NCBI GenBank assembly: GCA_024752435.1
Contig: CP103033.1
Coordinates: 1 to 64,000 of the forward strand
DNA from: Allantophomopsis cytisporea
Lineage: Eukaryota; Ascomycota; Leotiomycetes; Phacidiales; Phacidiaceae
Length of the DNA: 64,000 nucleotides
Direction: 5' to 3'
The notes beneath the pieces were generated by a model. The model was not told the origin of the DNA and searched no databases. It was given only the letters and a program-made list of their open reading frames with translations. Positions within the stretch are counted from its first letter, which is position 1. Every line of letters begins with the position of its first letter. Made by a program: the position numbers and the translations under genes. This document shows, piece by piece, positions 1 through 9,903 of the stretch.

Positions 1-190
1 CTAGCCTAAAGCCACCTTCCTAATGTTGTAAGCGTGGTGGCGTGGTAAGGTACGGTATGGCTAGAAGCATAATGAATATTGGTACAACTTGGAATGCAGT
101 GCCACATTACAATCACAAATTAATTTGTTCTTCCTGTCACTCATCTACACGAGGCAGCCAACATCCAGATATTAAGATACAGTCTGCTAT

Positions 191-617
191 ATGGAGTCCT
201 CGGTGCGATTGCATTGTGTTCACATTCACACGGAACGTTACATGCACCTGCCGCAAGATAACCCGAGCGGCTATGATTTTGCGGCTGTTAGCGACGTGCA
301 TGCGCTACAGAAGTTTGTTCGCTTCTTGATCATGCATGGAGTTGCGGACGATAATGTTCATATACAGAACTCATTTGTCCTCTTGGATAAGTTAGACCTA
401 GCAGGTGTAGAGAACTATGACTTTCATGCTTTTCCGGACAGTGATCATACCATTGACTTTCATAATTCTCATCGTATTGTTTATGAAGGTAAGTTGTTGC
501 TTTACATCTTCAATGATTTTACAATCAATCGAGTATACGCTGACCTTACTTCGTAAAGGGCTTACTTCTTGGTTAGTCAACGCATTCAGCGGCGAATGGG
601 TTACTTCGTCGCTATAG
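191..617 (+). pseudogene. Dipeptidyl peptidase IV-like C-terminal fragment
   Basis: This reads as the C-terminal 130 or so residues of a DPP IV/prolyl oligopeptidase-family serine peptidase. From about 226 the frame gives HTERYM, PQDNPSGYD, the catalytic-Asp segment FLIMHGVADDNVH, then DLAGVENYD and FPDSDHTIDFHNSH, which carries the catalytic His. A 69-nt GT-AG intron (490-558) joins it in frame to LTSWLVNAFSGEW and a stop at 617. Upstream of HTERYM there is no open frame for the propeller or the GWSYGG nucleophile region, and only about 190 bases remain before the window edge. A short GAIA-like stretch near 200 hints at a deletion. DPP IV proteins are usually over 750 residues, so this is a decayed remnant, although the left edge hides anything further upstream. 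Confidence 0.6.
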
Positions 618-1874
618 AACTTGCAGTTTGGGTTTTTTAGTTTCTTGGAAGTTGTCTTGAGATAGGTAGACAGGCAGTATATAATGAAGCTGGTTCGAAA
701 TAGTTAGATGGTCAGCATATAATGAACATATGAATGATTAGACGACAAGACGACTGTTGCGGATTGACATGTATATACGTTCTATGGTTGCGTCAAGTGC
801 TCTGGAAGCAGTTGGTTGTCAACCAGCCTGGACGACAAGACTGATGAAGACTTTGAGACAGAAATCTTCCCGTGTGGAAAGCAATCTGGATGACCAGACC
901 GCCCTGAGGCAATTTGCGCAAAATTATGAACCAACTTAAATATTTCCTAAATATCAAGATTGAGTAAGCAAACATGAGAGATTTTGGCCGTTGCTATCAG
1001 TTCAGTCTGGTCCTCAAGGTTGATCAAAAGGCTGGAGTATTATACTGCCCTTGAAGCATTTCTTTTTGCAGAGTGAAGAAATTTTCGAAGTAAAGATATT
1101 TTAATACATGATTGTTAAACCAGCCCCTTCTTACTTTCAACCAATCATTCTCTATTTAGGACTTGCTAAGGCTCTCTCTCCAAGTTCAAATTGTCTCCAT
1201 TTCCTTACCTTCTTCCTCACCTCTTTACCTCTTTGCTTACTCACATCTTTACCTGCTTACCTCTACTAGTATTGAAGTCTATGCTATGGAGACAGGAAGA
1301 CAAAACACGAGCCCGACGACCCGAATTTTACAGTACTACGAAGAAAACTACGTAGTTTTGAGGTGAGGTAACGTCGAAGCATCGACGAATGGAGGCGATT
1401 AGTTACCAGACTGATTATTGTCTTGACATTAAGGCGCAGAGACGATTACTGATACGATAAGCTGGTCCCTCGCCACAAAGTCTTGCGGATGCAAAACGTT
1501 GGGCTCTTCGCGCTTACCTTATACACACTTATAGGTGGCTCAGCTAGTTGAGAGAATTCCTAGTAATCATTAGATTTTTAATTACTTACCCGCGCTTTTT
1601 TGACCCTGTATAAAGCTGAGTGATATATCAATCTAATAGATTGTCTTGAAGACTCCTTTCGTGACGAAGTACTTTCTTTCCTTTCGCGTGAAATACACAC
1701 GACTTTACCAGTAGGTGTCTTGCAACCCCAGTCATCTACTAGCTTGGCCTCATTGGAATATATATATACTCTTCCAATTTTTGATAGAGATCTCATGCGG
1801 CGTTCGTATCAAATCTTTGCTTGTAGTATGGGCAGTTGACTTACAGCCTCCACAGCAAAGAGTTTCTGACCTCT
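618..1874. other. Gene-poor stretch
   Basis: No open frame here resembles a protein I recognise. The short ORFs have no domain signature and overlap on both strands. The stretch is AT-rich, with pyrimidine-rich tracts around 1180-1260. Confidence 0.5.
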
Positions 1875-2613
1875 ATCATCGATCGAAGCTCATGGTGGAC
1901 TTGATCCTTGGCAACGCATTGACAAAACTTGTGTCACTTTCAATTAGAAGGTTTCGTCCTCGACCTGAAAGGGTTTCCAGGTATTCACCAACCATCAATC
2001 GCTATCAATACACGTGGTACTCCAGCCAGTGTTATGAGAAATATCGGAAACGGCGACTCAGATGATCGCTGGATCTTCAACGAAGAGGGTGTGTTCATCA
2101 AATCGTCAGATGGAGTTATTATCCAGGAGCGCGCGCTTGTAACCGCGCAAATAATTTGAGGGCCATACTCTTGAGCACTCCTGGGACGACCTGCACCTCC
2201 TATACTCCATTAGCTATGCGATTGTCAACTGCCTTACTGTGCCTTTTCTCTTCTTACAGCCAGAGCTCGAGGTGAAGGAAGTCGTATCACATGAAAAATG
2301 TGGAGAGAGGTGGCGGGTACTAGATCCAGAGAACTTTCCAACTCACACCAAGATCCAGAAATTCTACTTTGGAACGAATGACTTTCTTCTTAGACGTATC
2401 GCTGACTCCTTTGACCTCATAGAGGGAGCTGCTGCCGCTCATGAATGTTATGATTATAAGAGCTATAATGGCTTGATGGTCTCAACCACTAGAAGAGACC
2501 GCTTCGTTGACGGGGCCGACTGGATTCTGGCTATCCTATATTGATGTGGGAATCATAGACCAAGACGAATCCGAGTATTCTCGAACTGAAAAAATTATGT
2601 CTGGTCTGTAAAG
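1875..2613 (+). pseudogene. Frame-broken conserved protein of unnamed family
   Basis: Pieces in different frames line up into one protein-like path. The first is EAHGGLDPWQRIDKT (about 1885-1940), followed by LKGFPG and DDRWIFNEEGVFI (about 1935-2157). Next comes FEGHTLEHSWDDLHLLYSIS running into a PFLF segment (about 2155-2270), then EKCGERWRVLD, FPTHTKIQKFYFG, LLRRIADSFD, AAAAHECYD and STTRR (to about 2515). The path ends with GPTGFWLSYIDVGIID and a stop near 2613. The order and spacing match a widespread, unnamed protein family of about 230 residues in bacteria and fungi. At least three frame changes are needed, near 1938, 2155 and 2515, and no consensus introns sit at them. The gene is therefore probably dead, or the assembly has errors here. 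Function is unknown. Confidence 0.5.
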
Positions 2614-2828
2614 CTAGAATTTGCGAGCGAACTTAAATGTATGTATGTATATACATAGAAATATCTTCCAAAGAGCGAGGTGACACGACTACAGTGCATA
2701 ATATCTCCACTGATACTTCCAACTGCTAGTCACTATTCTGCATACACAAATCAAATCACCTAAGAAATTTCACGTAAGCTTTCCTCATCAAATATTTGAA
2801 TATTTAATCGTTTTTCTTTCTTTTCCTT

Positions 2829-4685
2829 CTACATGACTTCCAACATCTGTTTCACTTGTTCTATATCTTCTCTGAGAGTCCTTATACTTTTCATTCCGCA
2901 ATTTCTGCTTCCAGAATCCTCCTGTTCAACAGCTAAATCTACCAACTCTTGCAGTCCACAGTGACCACACAACCCCATACTCAAATTTGCCTGATTTGCT
3001 GTTCCTCCCCCACACTTCTGACAAGACTCCCGACTTTTATGAGTCTTAGAACGTTCATCCTTTAAGCCTTCTATATCCCGACTATTTGTCGCCGACACTT
3101 TATCCTCATAGCTGTTGTAGCGACATCTACCAGGAGAACCCGATCCAGCCAGCGAAATTCCTAGGAGTCGGTTGATACGGTCTAGCATATAGACACTGAT
3201 CTGGAACTGTATCATAATCTGGAGACTCGCCGAGCTATAGATGTCCAGTCTGCTAAACCGCAACTCTTGGAATGGAGAGAGCAAATGTTCCTGTGAGCAG
3301 GAAGATTCCTGGAGATGGTTCTCAATTAGGCAGACCAAGTTGCTGAAGATACGTAAGATACGAGTGTAGCAACCGATAATGAGGAACACGGTTTGTGTAT
3401 CTGGTCGTTTAGACTTGGTTAAATCTTCGGCGTCGGCTGGATCTGAGTTGTTCATATGGCTATGCATCTGCGGGTAACACTCTTTTTCTTGAGGATCAGC
3501 TGATCGATCTAGGTTCATAGCATCTGGAGTGTTCTCTATGTAACCCTTTTCCTCAAAGGCACTATTAGATCTCGTGCCATTCTCTCTTGAATCTGTAAAA
3601 GCGCCAGCAGAACTGACAGGAATTGCAAAGCATGTTAATATGTCGTGAAATTTCTGAGAGTAGCGAAGAATGTCATCGATGGGATATAGACCAGGATCAG
3701 GCTTATTTTCGCTATTGTCTCCCACACACTGGGATTGAGCCCTGGTCTTCCAACGATTAGAGTTTGTTACACACATCAATCGATAGAGATCCAGATTTAG
3801 ATCGGAAAGCTGCCGGATTGCATCTTCTAGGAAGTCGGGTTTCTGTTCAAGCGAACAACCGCTGTAGTCGAGGTTAGATGAAACGGCCGCTGATCCTCCA
3901 GTTTGTCCAGATAGAGTTTCATGGCGCACGCCATTTGAGAAGTCCCTTTCTTCGACCGACAATACCTTGTCAGTGTATTGTGGAGACCATATACCGGGAC
4001 TAGCGGCATTCATCAGATGTGGGGGAAAGGGCATATCACTGACGGAGAATGCGGTCCGTAGATCTATTTCCTCCGGTCCCGCATCAACCACGCTAATTGT
4101 TGCACAGGAAACATCTGTATTCTCAAAAAGGTTGAAATCCTTGTCCCGACTGTTATCGGCGCGATTGTTGTTTGTGTGGGTAAAATTCTGCATCGACCAG
4201 TTGTGGCTTGCATCGTGAAGAATTGAGTTGAGGTAATCTGTACTGGAGCTCCCATTTGGCGGATTGATAGAGTTGCACTCTAGCTCTTCTGACCTTGCAT
4301 TGTTTCCTGCTGCAGTCGTGGATGTCTCTTCATGATCCACTGTTACAAGAAAGTCGGTGCCATTCGATTTAGACGCTGTACGTTCTCCCATCAATGTGGT
4401 TGATAAACGACGGCGACCCGCTCGTTTTCGCGCACTTGGATGGTGAGTTTCATTGACAGAAGCCTTCTCTTTTCCTGTGAGGGGCGGCCGGCCGAGCCGA
4501 AAAGTGGGACTCTGTGTACACTTCGCCCTCGCTTTTTGACATCTCGTACACCCTTCAAGGTTGCTATCACCGAAAACACAACGGAGCTTCTGGCCGCGAC
4601 AGCGATCACAGGCAAACGTCCTAGAATGCTGGCCAATGACATGGACGCTTTTGCTGCTTGGTGGGGTTGAGGCATAATTTGACAT
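2829..4685 (-). CDS. Zn2Cys6 transcription factor, AflR-like (regulator 1)
   Basis: This encodes a 618-residue nuclear DNA-binding regulator in a single exon. An N-terminal Zn2Cys6 binuclear cluster (about residues 26-56) begins CDRCRGQKLRC and continues CTRCQKARAKC. A basic region rich in R and K (KRAGRRR, about 87-93) follows. The C-terminal half carries two hydrophobic segments typical of the aflatoxin-regulatory-protein domain: one around IIGCYTRILRIFSNLVCLIE and one around ASLQIMIQFQISVYMLDRIN. The middle is Ser/Asn-rich and probably disordered. A CxxC pair-rich segment (CQKCGG, CGHCG) near residues 555-580 is unusual for the family. It lies at the left edge of the cluster, downstream of trans-ER 1 and on the same strand. 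It probably activates the cluster together with the second AflR-like factor. The targets are inferred from context only. Confidence 0.85.
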   Translation of the reverse strand: MSNYASTPPSSKSVHVIGQHSRTFACDRCRGQKLRCVFGDSNLEGCTRCQKARAKCTQSPTFRLGRPPLTGKEKASVNETHHPSARKRAGRRRLSTTLMGERTASKSNGTDFLVTVDHEETSTTAAGNNARSEELECNSINPPNGSSSTDYLNSILHDASHNWSMQNFTHTNNNRADNSRDKDFNLFENTDVSCATISVVDAGPEEIDLRTAFSVSDMPFPPHLMNAASPGIWSPQYTDKVLSVEERDFSNGVRHETLSGQTGGSAAVSSNLDYSGCSLEQKPDFLEDAIRQLSDLNLDLYRLMCVTNSNRWKTRAQSQCVGDNSENKPDPGLYPIDDILRYSQKFHDILTCFAIPVSSAGAFTDSRENGTRSNSAFEEKGYIENTPDAMNLDRSADPQEKECYPQMHSHMNNSDPADAEDLTKSKRPDTQTVFLIIGCYTRILRIFSNLVCLIENHLQESSCSQEHLLSPFQELRFSRLDIYSSASLQIMIQFQISVYMLDRINRLLGISLAGSGSPGRCRYNSYEDKVSATNSRDIEGLKDERSKTHKSRESCQKCGGGTANQANLSMGLCGHCGLQELVDLAVEQEDSGSRNCGMKSIRTLREDIEQVKQMLEVM

Positions 4686-5829
4686 TATGACAGAACTAGA
4701 CTCTTAAAACTGTATTTAGGGTGCTATGGGTGACAATGATACTATGTCGTTACGGGACTGGTATCGGTATTATACTGATCTTGTAGCCACAGCCTGATTT
4801 CTTTTCACACATTACAAGGCCATGAGCAGTTGGGGGATTTCTATCTCTTCTAGGCGCCAGATTGCAAGGGTTAGCCCACGTTTCTATATTGCTTGATCCT
4901 CCTGATTTTGACGGTGTATCTCATACTACAAGGTTGATCGCAAGGGGGTAACGTTAAGTTTCCGCGTTGGCTCCATCGTCACATATAGTGTAGTTTTGCT
5001 ATTTTGACCAGGTGCACATGCATCGAAAATCTTCTAGAAATTCACTCAGAACCTGATTCGATGGGGTACAAGACGTAATGGGAAAGCTTGGTTTTCTGGC
5101 TATGCGTACGAGAGGCACAAGATGTTTACAGCGAATCAAAATCAACAACCAACAACGACCCAGAGTGACGACTATGTTACACATTTGGACCCCACTTATG
5201 TTTACATTGATTTTGTATATTGCTAAGCTAGTATCGGAAAGTCTCAGTACAGCCCCCAAAACAAACTAAAAGTCTAAAAGTCACCCCATTGAGTGTTTGA
5301 GAATTTCGAAAATCCAGAAATGTGTCGTAGTAGACTTAGGAGTGTAAATTTCTGATAAGCTACAGTATGATGAGCACTGCGCAATGGTGCATCACATGAG
5401 GATTTGGAGAGATATAGAAAGGCTAGATCTACGGAGCCCCTTTACTTTGGGATAGCACTCTCTGTATTCTACCAAACCATAGGTTTTGGTGTATGTGGTC
5501 GTACAGGAACTTTTCCGAGCCACGCGGGTAGTAAGCAGCGTATAGTACCTTAGTACACTTCGAATTTGCAAACGTACCTGCACGCAATATACCTATAGCT
5601 GTCTGAAGGATTGCATGCTTCCTCGTGAGCCACACTTATACATGAGCGGCCCAGCATATGATTCTGCCCAGCTGAAATTCATTCAGCCTAGTCTAAGATG
5701 AAACTCACCTCATGACATATTGGAGGAGACAAAGCGATGACAAGACTAACAGATGGAAAATGAGTCGATTGGATGCTAGTGTTACATTATGCCTTGCTAC
5801 AAAGTTCAATGTAGTAACTAGACCCGAAG
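4686..5829. other. Intergenic region between regulator 1 and trans-ER 1
   Basis: No recognisable gene is present. The region holds the promoter of regulator 1 and the 3' side of trans-ER 1. The short ORFs at 4999-5269 and 5392-5640 lie on opposite strands over the same DNA and show no domain features. Confidence 0.5.
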
Positions 5830-6990
5830 TTAGACGCCGAATGGAGCATACACAAGCTTATGCCCTGACACTGCATTACTTTGAAGCAACGGCATGTCAT
5901 TCAAGACGGCTTCCAAGCCTCCTTGTCTAAACTTAATGGGATGAGTCTTTAGTTTCCCTTCGTCCAGTATTTTCTGTACGCTTCGATACCACCCTGCTAC
6001 CCACTCTTGCGTTTCTTTGCTGACGTTTCGCTCAAAAGGGGGACGCCAAGCAATGGGCTTTCCCAGCATTTCTAACTGCAGCACCCAATCACATTTGACT
6101 GTCTTTCGTGTGTGAAGCCACTCAGGGTACGGCTCAAGCGCTGTATATTTCCCTCCAGCTCGGCGAATGCAGCTATGGCACAATTGCATAGATTCGGCGG
6201 TCGAGATGCAGTCGAGTACATAACGAAGGCCATTCTTTGAATAAGTTCTTATTTCGGTTCCACAGGTCGGCGACTTGTAATCAAAGACTGCCACTGCGCC
6301 TCGAGATTTGACGAGATCATTATTTTCAACCGAACAAGTGGCAATCGGAATCTGACCGAACCTGGAATAATCAGCACTGCGTGAACCATGTATGCAGAGC
6401 ATGACATGGGAAGAGCGGGATATCTGATTAACTTACAGTTTCAGAAGCTGGATAGCTATGGTTCCAGTTGCTGTACTACCTCCATATACGAGAACAACCT
6501 GATTTTCGGGCGGTTGGAGAGACCGAAACAAAGCAAGTCCTGCCACACCAATTCCGACACCAAGAGTTGCTGCTTCTTCAAAGCTCATGGATTCCGGTAT
6601 TTTCAATACAGCATGAGCTGGGACCCCAACATATTCGGCGAAGGAACCCTCGGCTAGGTCAAGAGGATTTTGTCCTGTCACAGCCCCACAAACTCGGTCA
6701 CCGACACTCAGATTACCGTCAATGGTGCTCACTGCATCTCCTAATGCAATGATTATGCCTGCAAAGTCAAACCCCGAAATTGCTCCTGGAGTTGCAAGTT
6801 CGTTAACCATCTTGGTGTCGACAGGATTCAGAGCGACGGTGACAGTCTTAACAAGAACAGTTGTAGGCTTAATGGAAGGAACTGGAGCACAATCCGAAAC
6901 CTTGAGACTTCCATCTAGACTTGCAATAATTGCTCTTTGTACCGGAGGTAGGCTCGACATGTTGACTTCCGTGTTCACTTTGCCGTTCAT
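5830..6990 (-). CDS. Trans-acting enoyl reductase 1 (LovC-like)
   Basis: This is a medium-chain dehydrogenase/reductase of the LovC type, which supplies the enoyl-reduction step missing from highly reducing fungal PKSs and PKS-NRPSs. Exons are 6437-6990 and 5830-6361. The intron has a GTAAGT donor and a TTCCAG acceptor and leaves a 361-residue protein. The GroES-like half shows LNPVDTKMV and GFDFAGII. The Rossmann half has the NADPH motif YGGSTATG (about residues 171-178), then ATCS, KNGLRYVLDCIS, RAGGKY and the C-terminal VSGHKLVYAP. All match the second ER in this window in order, and both proteins are 361 residues long. It lies head-to-head with the Ala-nucleophile hydrolase-fold gene, which starts 315 bp away, so the two may share a promoter. 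An internal Met (MSSLPP) 10 residues in is an alternative start. Confidence 0.88.
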
Positions 6991-7305
6991 GTACGAGGTT
7001 GTGCCTTAAGAAAGGGGAGAAAGAGCCATATATTTATACATGCATCCAATTATCCTAACATCGCCATAAATATATATATCTTGATATTAGCAGATTAAGC
7101 AGCTCCTGCTATCCTTCTTGCACACGTTGCGTGACTTCAAGACTCCGGTTCCGAGACGTTGAATGTCCGTCCGTCCAGTTCGGAGACATTTATGGCTCGT
7201 TAATTCAACTTTTACCTGGATCATATAGTGTTATTAATTCACGACATTCAATTCTTCAGTTCAAACACTTGCTTCATCTTATACCATTTTTCATAATTGA
7301 CCACG
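6991..7305. promoter_or_regulatory. Divergent promoter, trans-ER 1 / hydrolase-fold gene
   Basis: This is the 315-bp spacer between two divergent cluster genes. It has two related elements facing opposite ways: TTCCGAGAC at 7149-7157 and TTCGGAGAC at 7179-7187. CGG/CCG half-sites are what Zn2Cys6 regulators usually bind. TATA-like ATATATATATC lies near 7070, on the trans-ER side. Confidence 0.45.
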
Positions 7306-8202
7306 ATGGCCTCTCTTTGCCGAGATGAGCAATTTACTACTGCCGATGGCCGTACCTTAGTCTACTCACAATATGGAGAGTCTACCGGCGTACCCATCTT
7401 TCTATTTCATGGCTTCCCAGCTTCGCGCAAAGAGGGCGCGCTTTGGGCCACCACGGCCACCCAACTGAACGTTCATCTCATCGTACCTGACCGTCCTGGT
7501 GTTGGCTTATCCACATTCCAGCCGAATCGAAATTTCAAGCACTGGGCACAAGACGTTCAAGAACTAGCTCACCACCTCCGAATCCAGCAATTTTATCTCC
7601 TTGGTACTGCAGGTGGAAGTCCGTATGTGCTTGCTTGTCTTCGCCAGATTCATAGTTCTCGCATCCGTGGCGCCGCTATCGTGTCCGGGATCTTTCCGCT
7701 GAGTTTGGGAGCCGAAGATATGATGTTCTCAAGTCGAGTGTCACTTTTTCTTGCCGCTTGGCTGACATGGCTACTTGCTCAACTGCTGGAATGGATGCTT
7801 GGAAGACCAGCACGAGCCGATCCAGAGTCTTTCGAGGCGCTCTTCATGCGAGAGGCAAAAGCAAGACCCATCGTTGATCGTAAATGCTTGGAAGATGCTG
7901 AATACAGAGGTCTTTTGATAGGTTCGGTGAGGGAAGCATTTCGGGTTACTGCTTATGGAGAAGCTTGGGAATGTAGGCTTTTGGGAAGCTCCTGGGGGTT
8001 TACGCTGGAACAGATACCAGAGCCGCAGAAGCTTTCGCTCTGGCAGGGAGGATTCGACGATGCTTGTCCTGTAGGTATGGCACTAAAAGCTCAAAAACAA
8101 ATGCCAGGGTCCCAGCTGTTCGTATTTGAGTACGAAGGTCATCTCAGTCTGCCTGCAAGGCGTCAAGAGGAGATACTGAGATATTTGCTGAAGGGCACTT
8201 GA
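7306..8202 (+). CDS. Alpha/beta-hydrolase-fold protein with Ala at the nucleophile position
   Basis: This is a 298-residue single-exon protein of the alpha/beta-hydrolase superfamily. It shows the oxyanion-side HGFPASR (about residues 35-41), the strand-loop VPDRPGVGLS (60-69), and the nucleophile elbow at about 100-104. The elbow reads G-T-A-G-G followed by SPY, where relatives have G-x-S-G-G followed by GPY. The catalytic Ser is thus replaced by Ala102 (codon GCA, 7609-7611). The Asp region (LWQGGFDDACPVG) and the His region (EYEGHLSLP) are kept. The protein is therefore probably not an ordinary serine hydrolase; a cyclase, binding or scaffolding role is possible. The start is the ATG at 7306. 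A hydrophobic stretch at about 146-165 is probably the cap domain. The gene diverges from trans-ER 1. Confidence 0.82.
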   Translation: MASLCRDEQFTTADGRTLVYSQYGESTGVPIFLFHGFPASRKEGALWATTATQLNVHLIVPDRPGVGLSTFQPNRNFKHWAQDVQELAHHLRIQQFYLLGTAGGSPYVLACLRQIHSSRIRGAAIVSGIFPLSLGAEDMMFSSRVSLFLAAWLTWLLAQLLEWMLGRPARADPESFEALFMREAKARPIVDRKCLEDAEYRGLLIGSVREAFRVTAYGEAWECRLLGSSWGFTLEQIPEPQKLSLWQGGFDDACPVGMALKAQKQMPGSQLFVFEYEGHLSLPARRQEEILRYLLKGT

Positions 8203-8856
8203 AAGTGAGGACCTAGTGTCTTCTAGCTATAGATCTAATTACTGCCACTTTCTCTCTTTATGATCAAGAATGTACCCGGACATGTAGCTTGTGAAGCAGT
8301 GTCACAATACAGACTGTTAGATTTGATTTACGAACAATGAACTTATAACGGCAAGACCTTCATTCCATAAAAAGGGCCGACAAGTTGCAGAGACCGCTTT
8401 AGCCTGTTGCTCTTTCTATGCTTCGCTCACTGCGGCTGGTTGTCTGCAAGATGGGGGCCAAGAATGCGTCGACTACGTTCTGATATTTGGAAACTCGGTT
8501 TCTGCCCTTTCGGCGAATTTAGTCAGACCCCTTCAACATCGGGTTCGGCGAATTTTTAAGATTATTGAGTGGTCGACGACAAAGCGTTTGTGGCAGTATC
8601 TACTTCTTAGGTCTCTGAAATTGTCGATTCATCTATGTATTATTGAACATTTATTTTAATCGGAAATTCGGAGAAGCTTTCAGACAAGCTTATCTCGAGC
8701 AACCCACCTCCTAATATGTATTTGGCACCGGCGGCACTTTCGCACATCTAACCATATTTTTGTTTACCAGGTAGCTCTTCATTATTCACTTGAAAGTTCC
8801 TACGGAATTCTACCCATCTATCGAAGCACGCAGTCTCAAACTTCTTTTCCCGTGAG
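8203..8856. promoter_or_regulatory. Intergenic region with TTCGGCGAATTT repeats and TCG-N7-CGA site
   Basis: This 654-bp region lies upstream of the lipocalin-like gene. A 12-bp word, TTCGGCGAATTT, occurs twice (8509-8520 and 8544-8555). The second copy overlaps a TCG-N7-CGA palindrome at 8539-8551. Another TTCGGAGAAG lies near 8666. These resemble CGG-type Zn2Cys6 binding elements and recur in other promoters of the cluster. Confidence 0.45.
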
Positions 8857-9488
8857 ATGGCAGCTCCGTCGTTCAAGACTCTTGAAGACCTCTCGGGGGA
8901 ATGGGTCGTCGATCCCAAGCTTTCAATCGGGTTTGAAGACTTCCTCGCTCTGCAAGGCCTAGCGTGGTGGAAGCGGCAGGTATGATTTCTCGCCCGACGG
9001 TTTACTTCCAACAAAGCTCAAGCAAATTCCAGTTTGTCTACATCGTGACGCTAAAAGAGTTTGTCAACCAATACACGGATGACAAAGGCATCACGCACAT
9101 CGACATAATCCAAAAGATCACGGGGGGTTTCAAAGGTGGTGAAGAAATTCGCATTGTGGACGGCGTGCAGCGTGATCTCGAGACTGAGATGTTTGGTACG
9201 ATCATCGAATGGTCTCGCTGGGTTTACCTCGATGAAGTCGATGACGAATTCTTGAAGGAAGGCTGGATATACTCCAGCGCTGATCAGCGACACCCCGAGC
9301 GTGGAGTCAGACATCTGGAGGTCTGTGCAATCAATCGGAAGAATAGCTTCTCCACGAAGGCCATCTGGGGCTTCATTGAGTTGAATGGGAAGAAGTATCA
9401 CGCAAGAAAGGGGGTGTGTACAAAAGGGAAGACAGTCGCAAGAGCGACTGGCATTTATGGTTGGAGGAGCGATGATAAGGGGATCTAG
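8857..9488 (+). CDS. Small lipocalin-like conserved protein
   Basis: Exon 1 (8857-8979) and exon 2 (9033-9488) are joined across a 53-nt intron (donor GTATGA, acceptor CCAG, phase 0) and give 192 residues. The N-terminus has LEDLSGEWVVD and LALQGLAWWKRQ. After the intron come DDKGITHIDI, TGGFKGGEE, SRWV, DDEFLKEGW and AIWGFIELNGKKYHARK. This arrangement is typical of a fungal lipocalin/fatty-acid-binding-like family of about 170-190 residues that often sits in or near secondary-metabolite clusters. There is no signal peptide, so it is probably cytosolic. Binding of a hydrophobic intermediate is a guess from the fold type, and no catalytic motif is visible. The gene is followed by the convergent regulator 2. 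Its promoter has the strongest repeated elements in the cluster. Confidence 0.75.
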
Positions 9489-9903
9489 GATTAGCTACTT
9501 ACTTACTATACTTGGCACCTGTGGCAGTGGACAATCTGAAACTACTGCCTTCGAAGTGAATAGCGGCCTGAAACATGGAACACAATATTTATATGTTGAA
9601 TTGCGTGTTCTCTTGTTCTTCCTTTTTCTGAAACTGAAGGCTAAACATGCGGATAAGTATTGCCTTTTTTTTCAAGCATTCTGTTTAATTCGTACGCCAA
9701 TCATAATCGCACAAAAAAGTGAATAGGAATAAACGCAGTTTTAAACCCGCGTCTTGGATCAACATAATTACCAGATTTTAAATACTTTGAGGATCGATGT
9801 GGTTCTAGAGCTTCAAGTCTCATCGAAGACATCTGACTATAGATCCCGGCAGCAGTATTCAAAACAATTTTTTTAAGTTCATTTCTTCCTTTGGTTTATT
9901 CTT
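9489..9903. other. Convergent 3' region
   Basis: This is an AT-rich spacer between the converging lipocalin-like gene and regulator 2. No gene was found in it. Confidence 0.5.

Noticed and set aside
9051..9401. Minus-strand ORF of 116 residues
   Set aside because: It is the antisense shadow of the lipocalin-like gene, whose plus-strand frame has family motifs and a proper intron.
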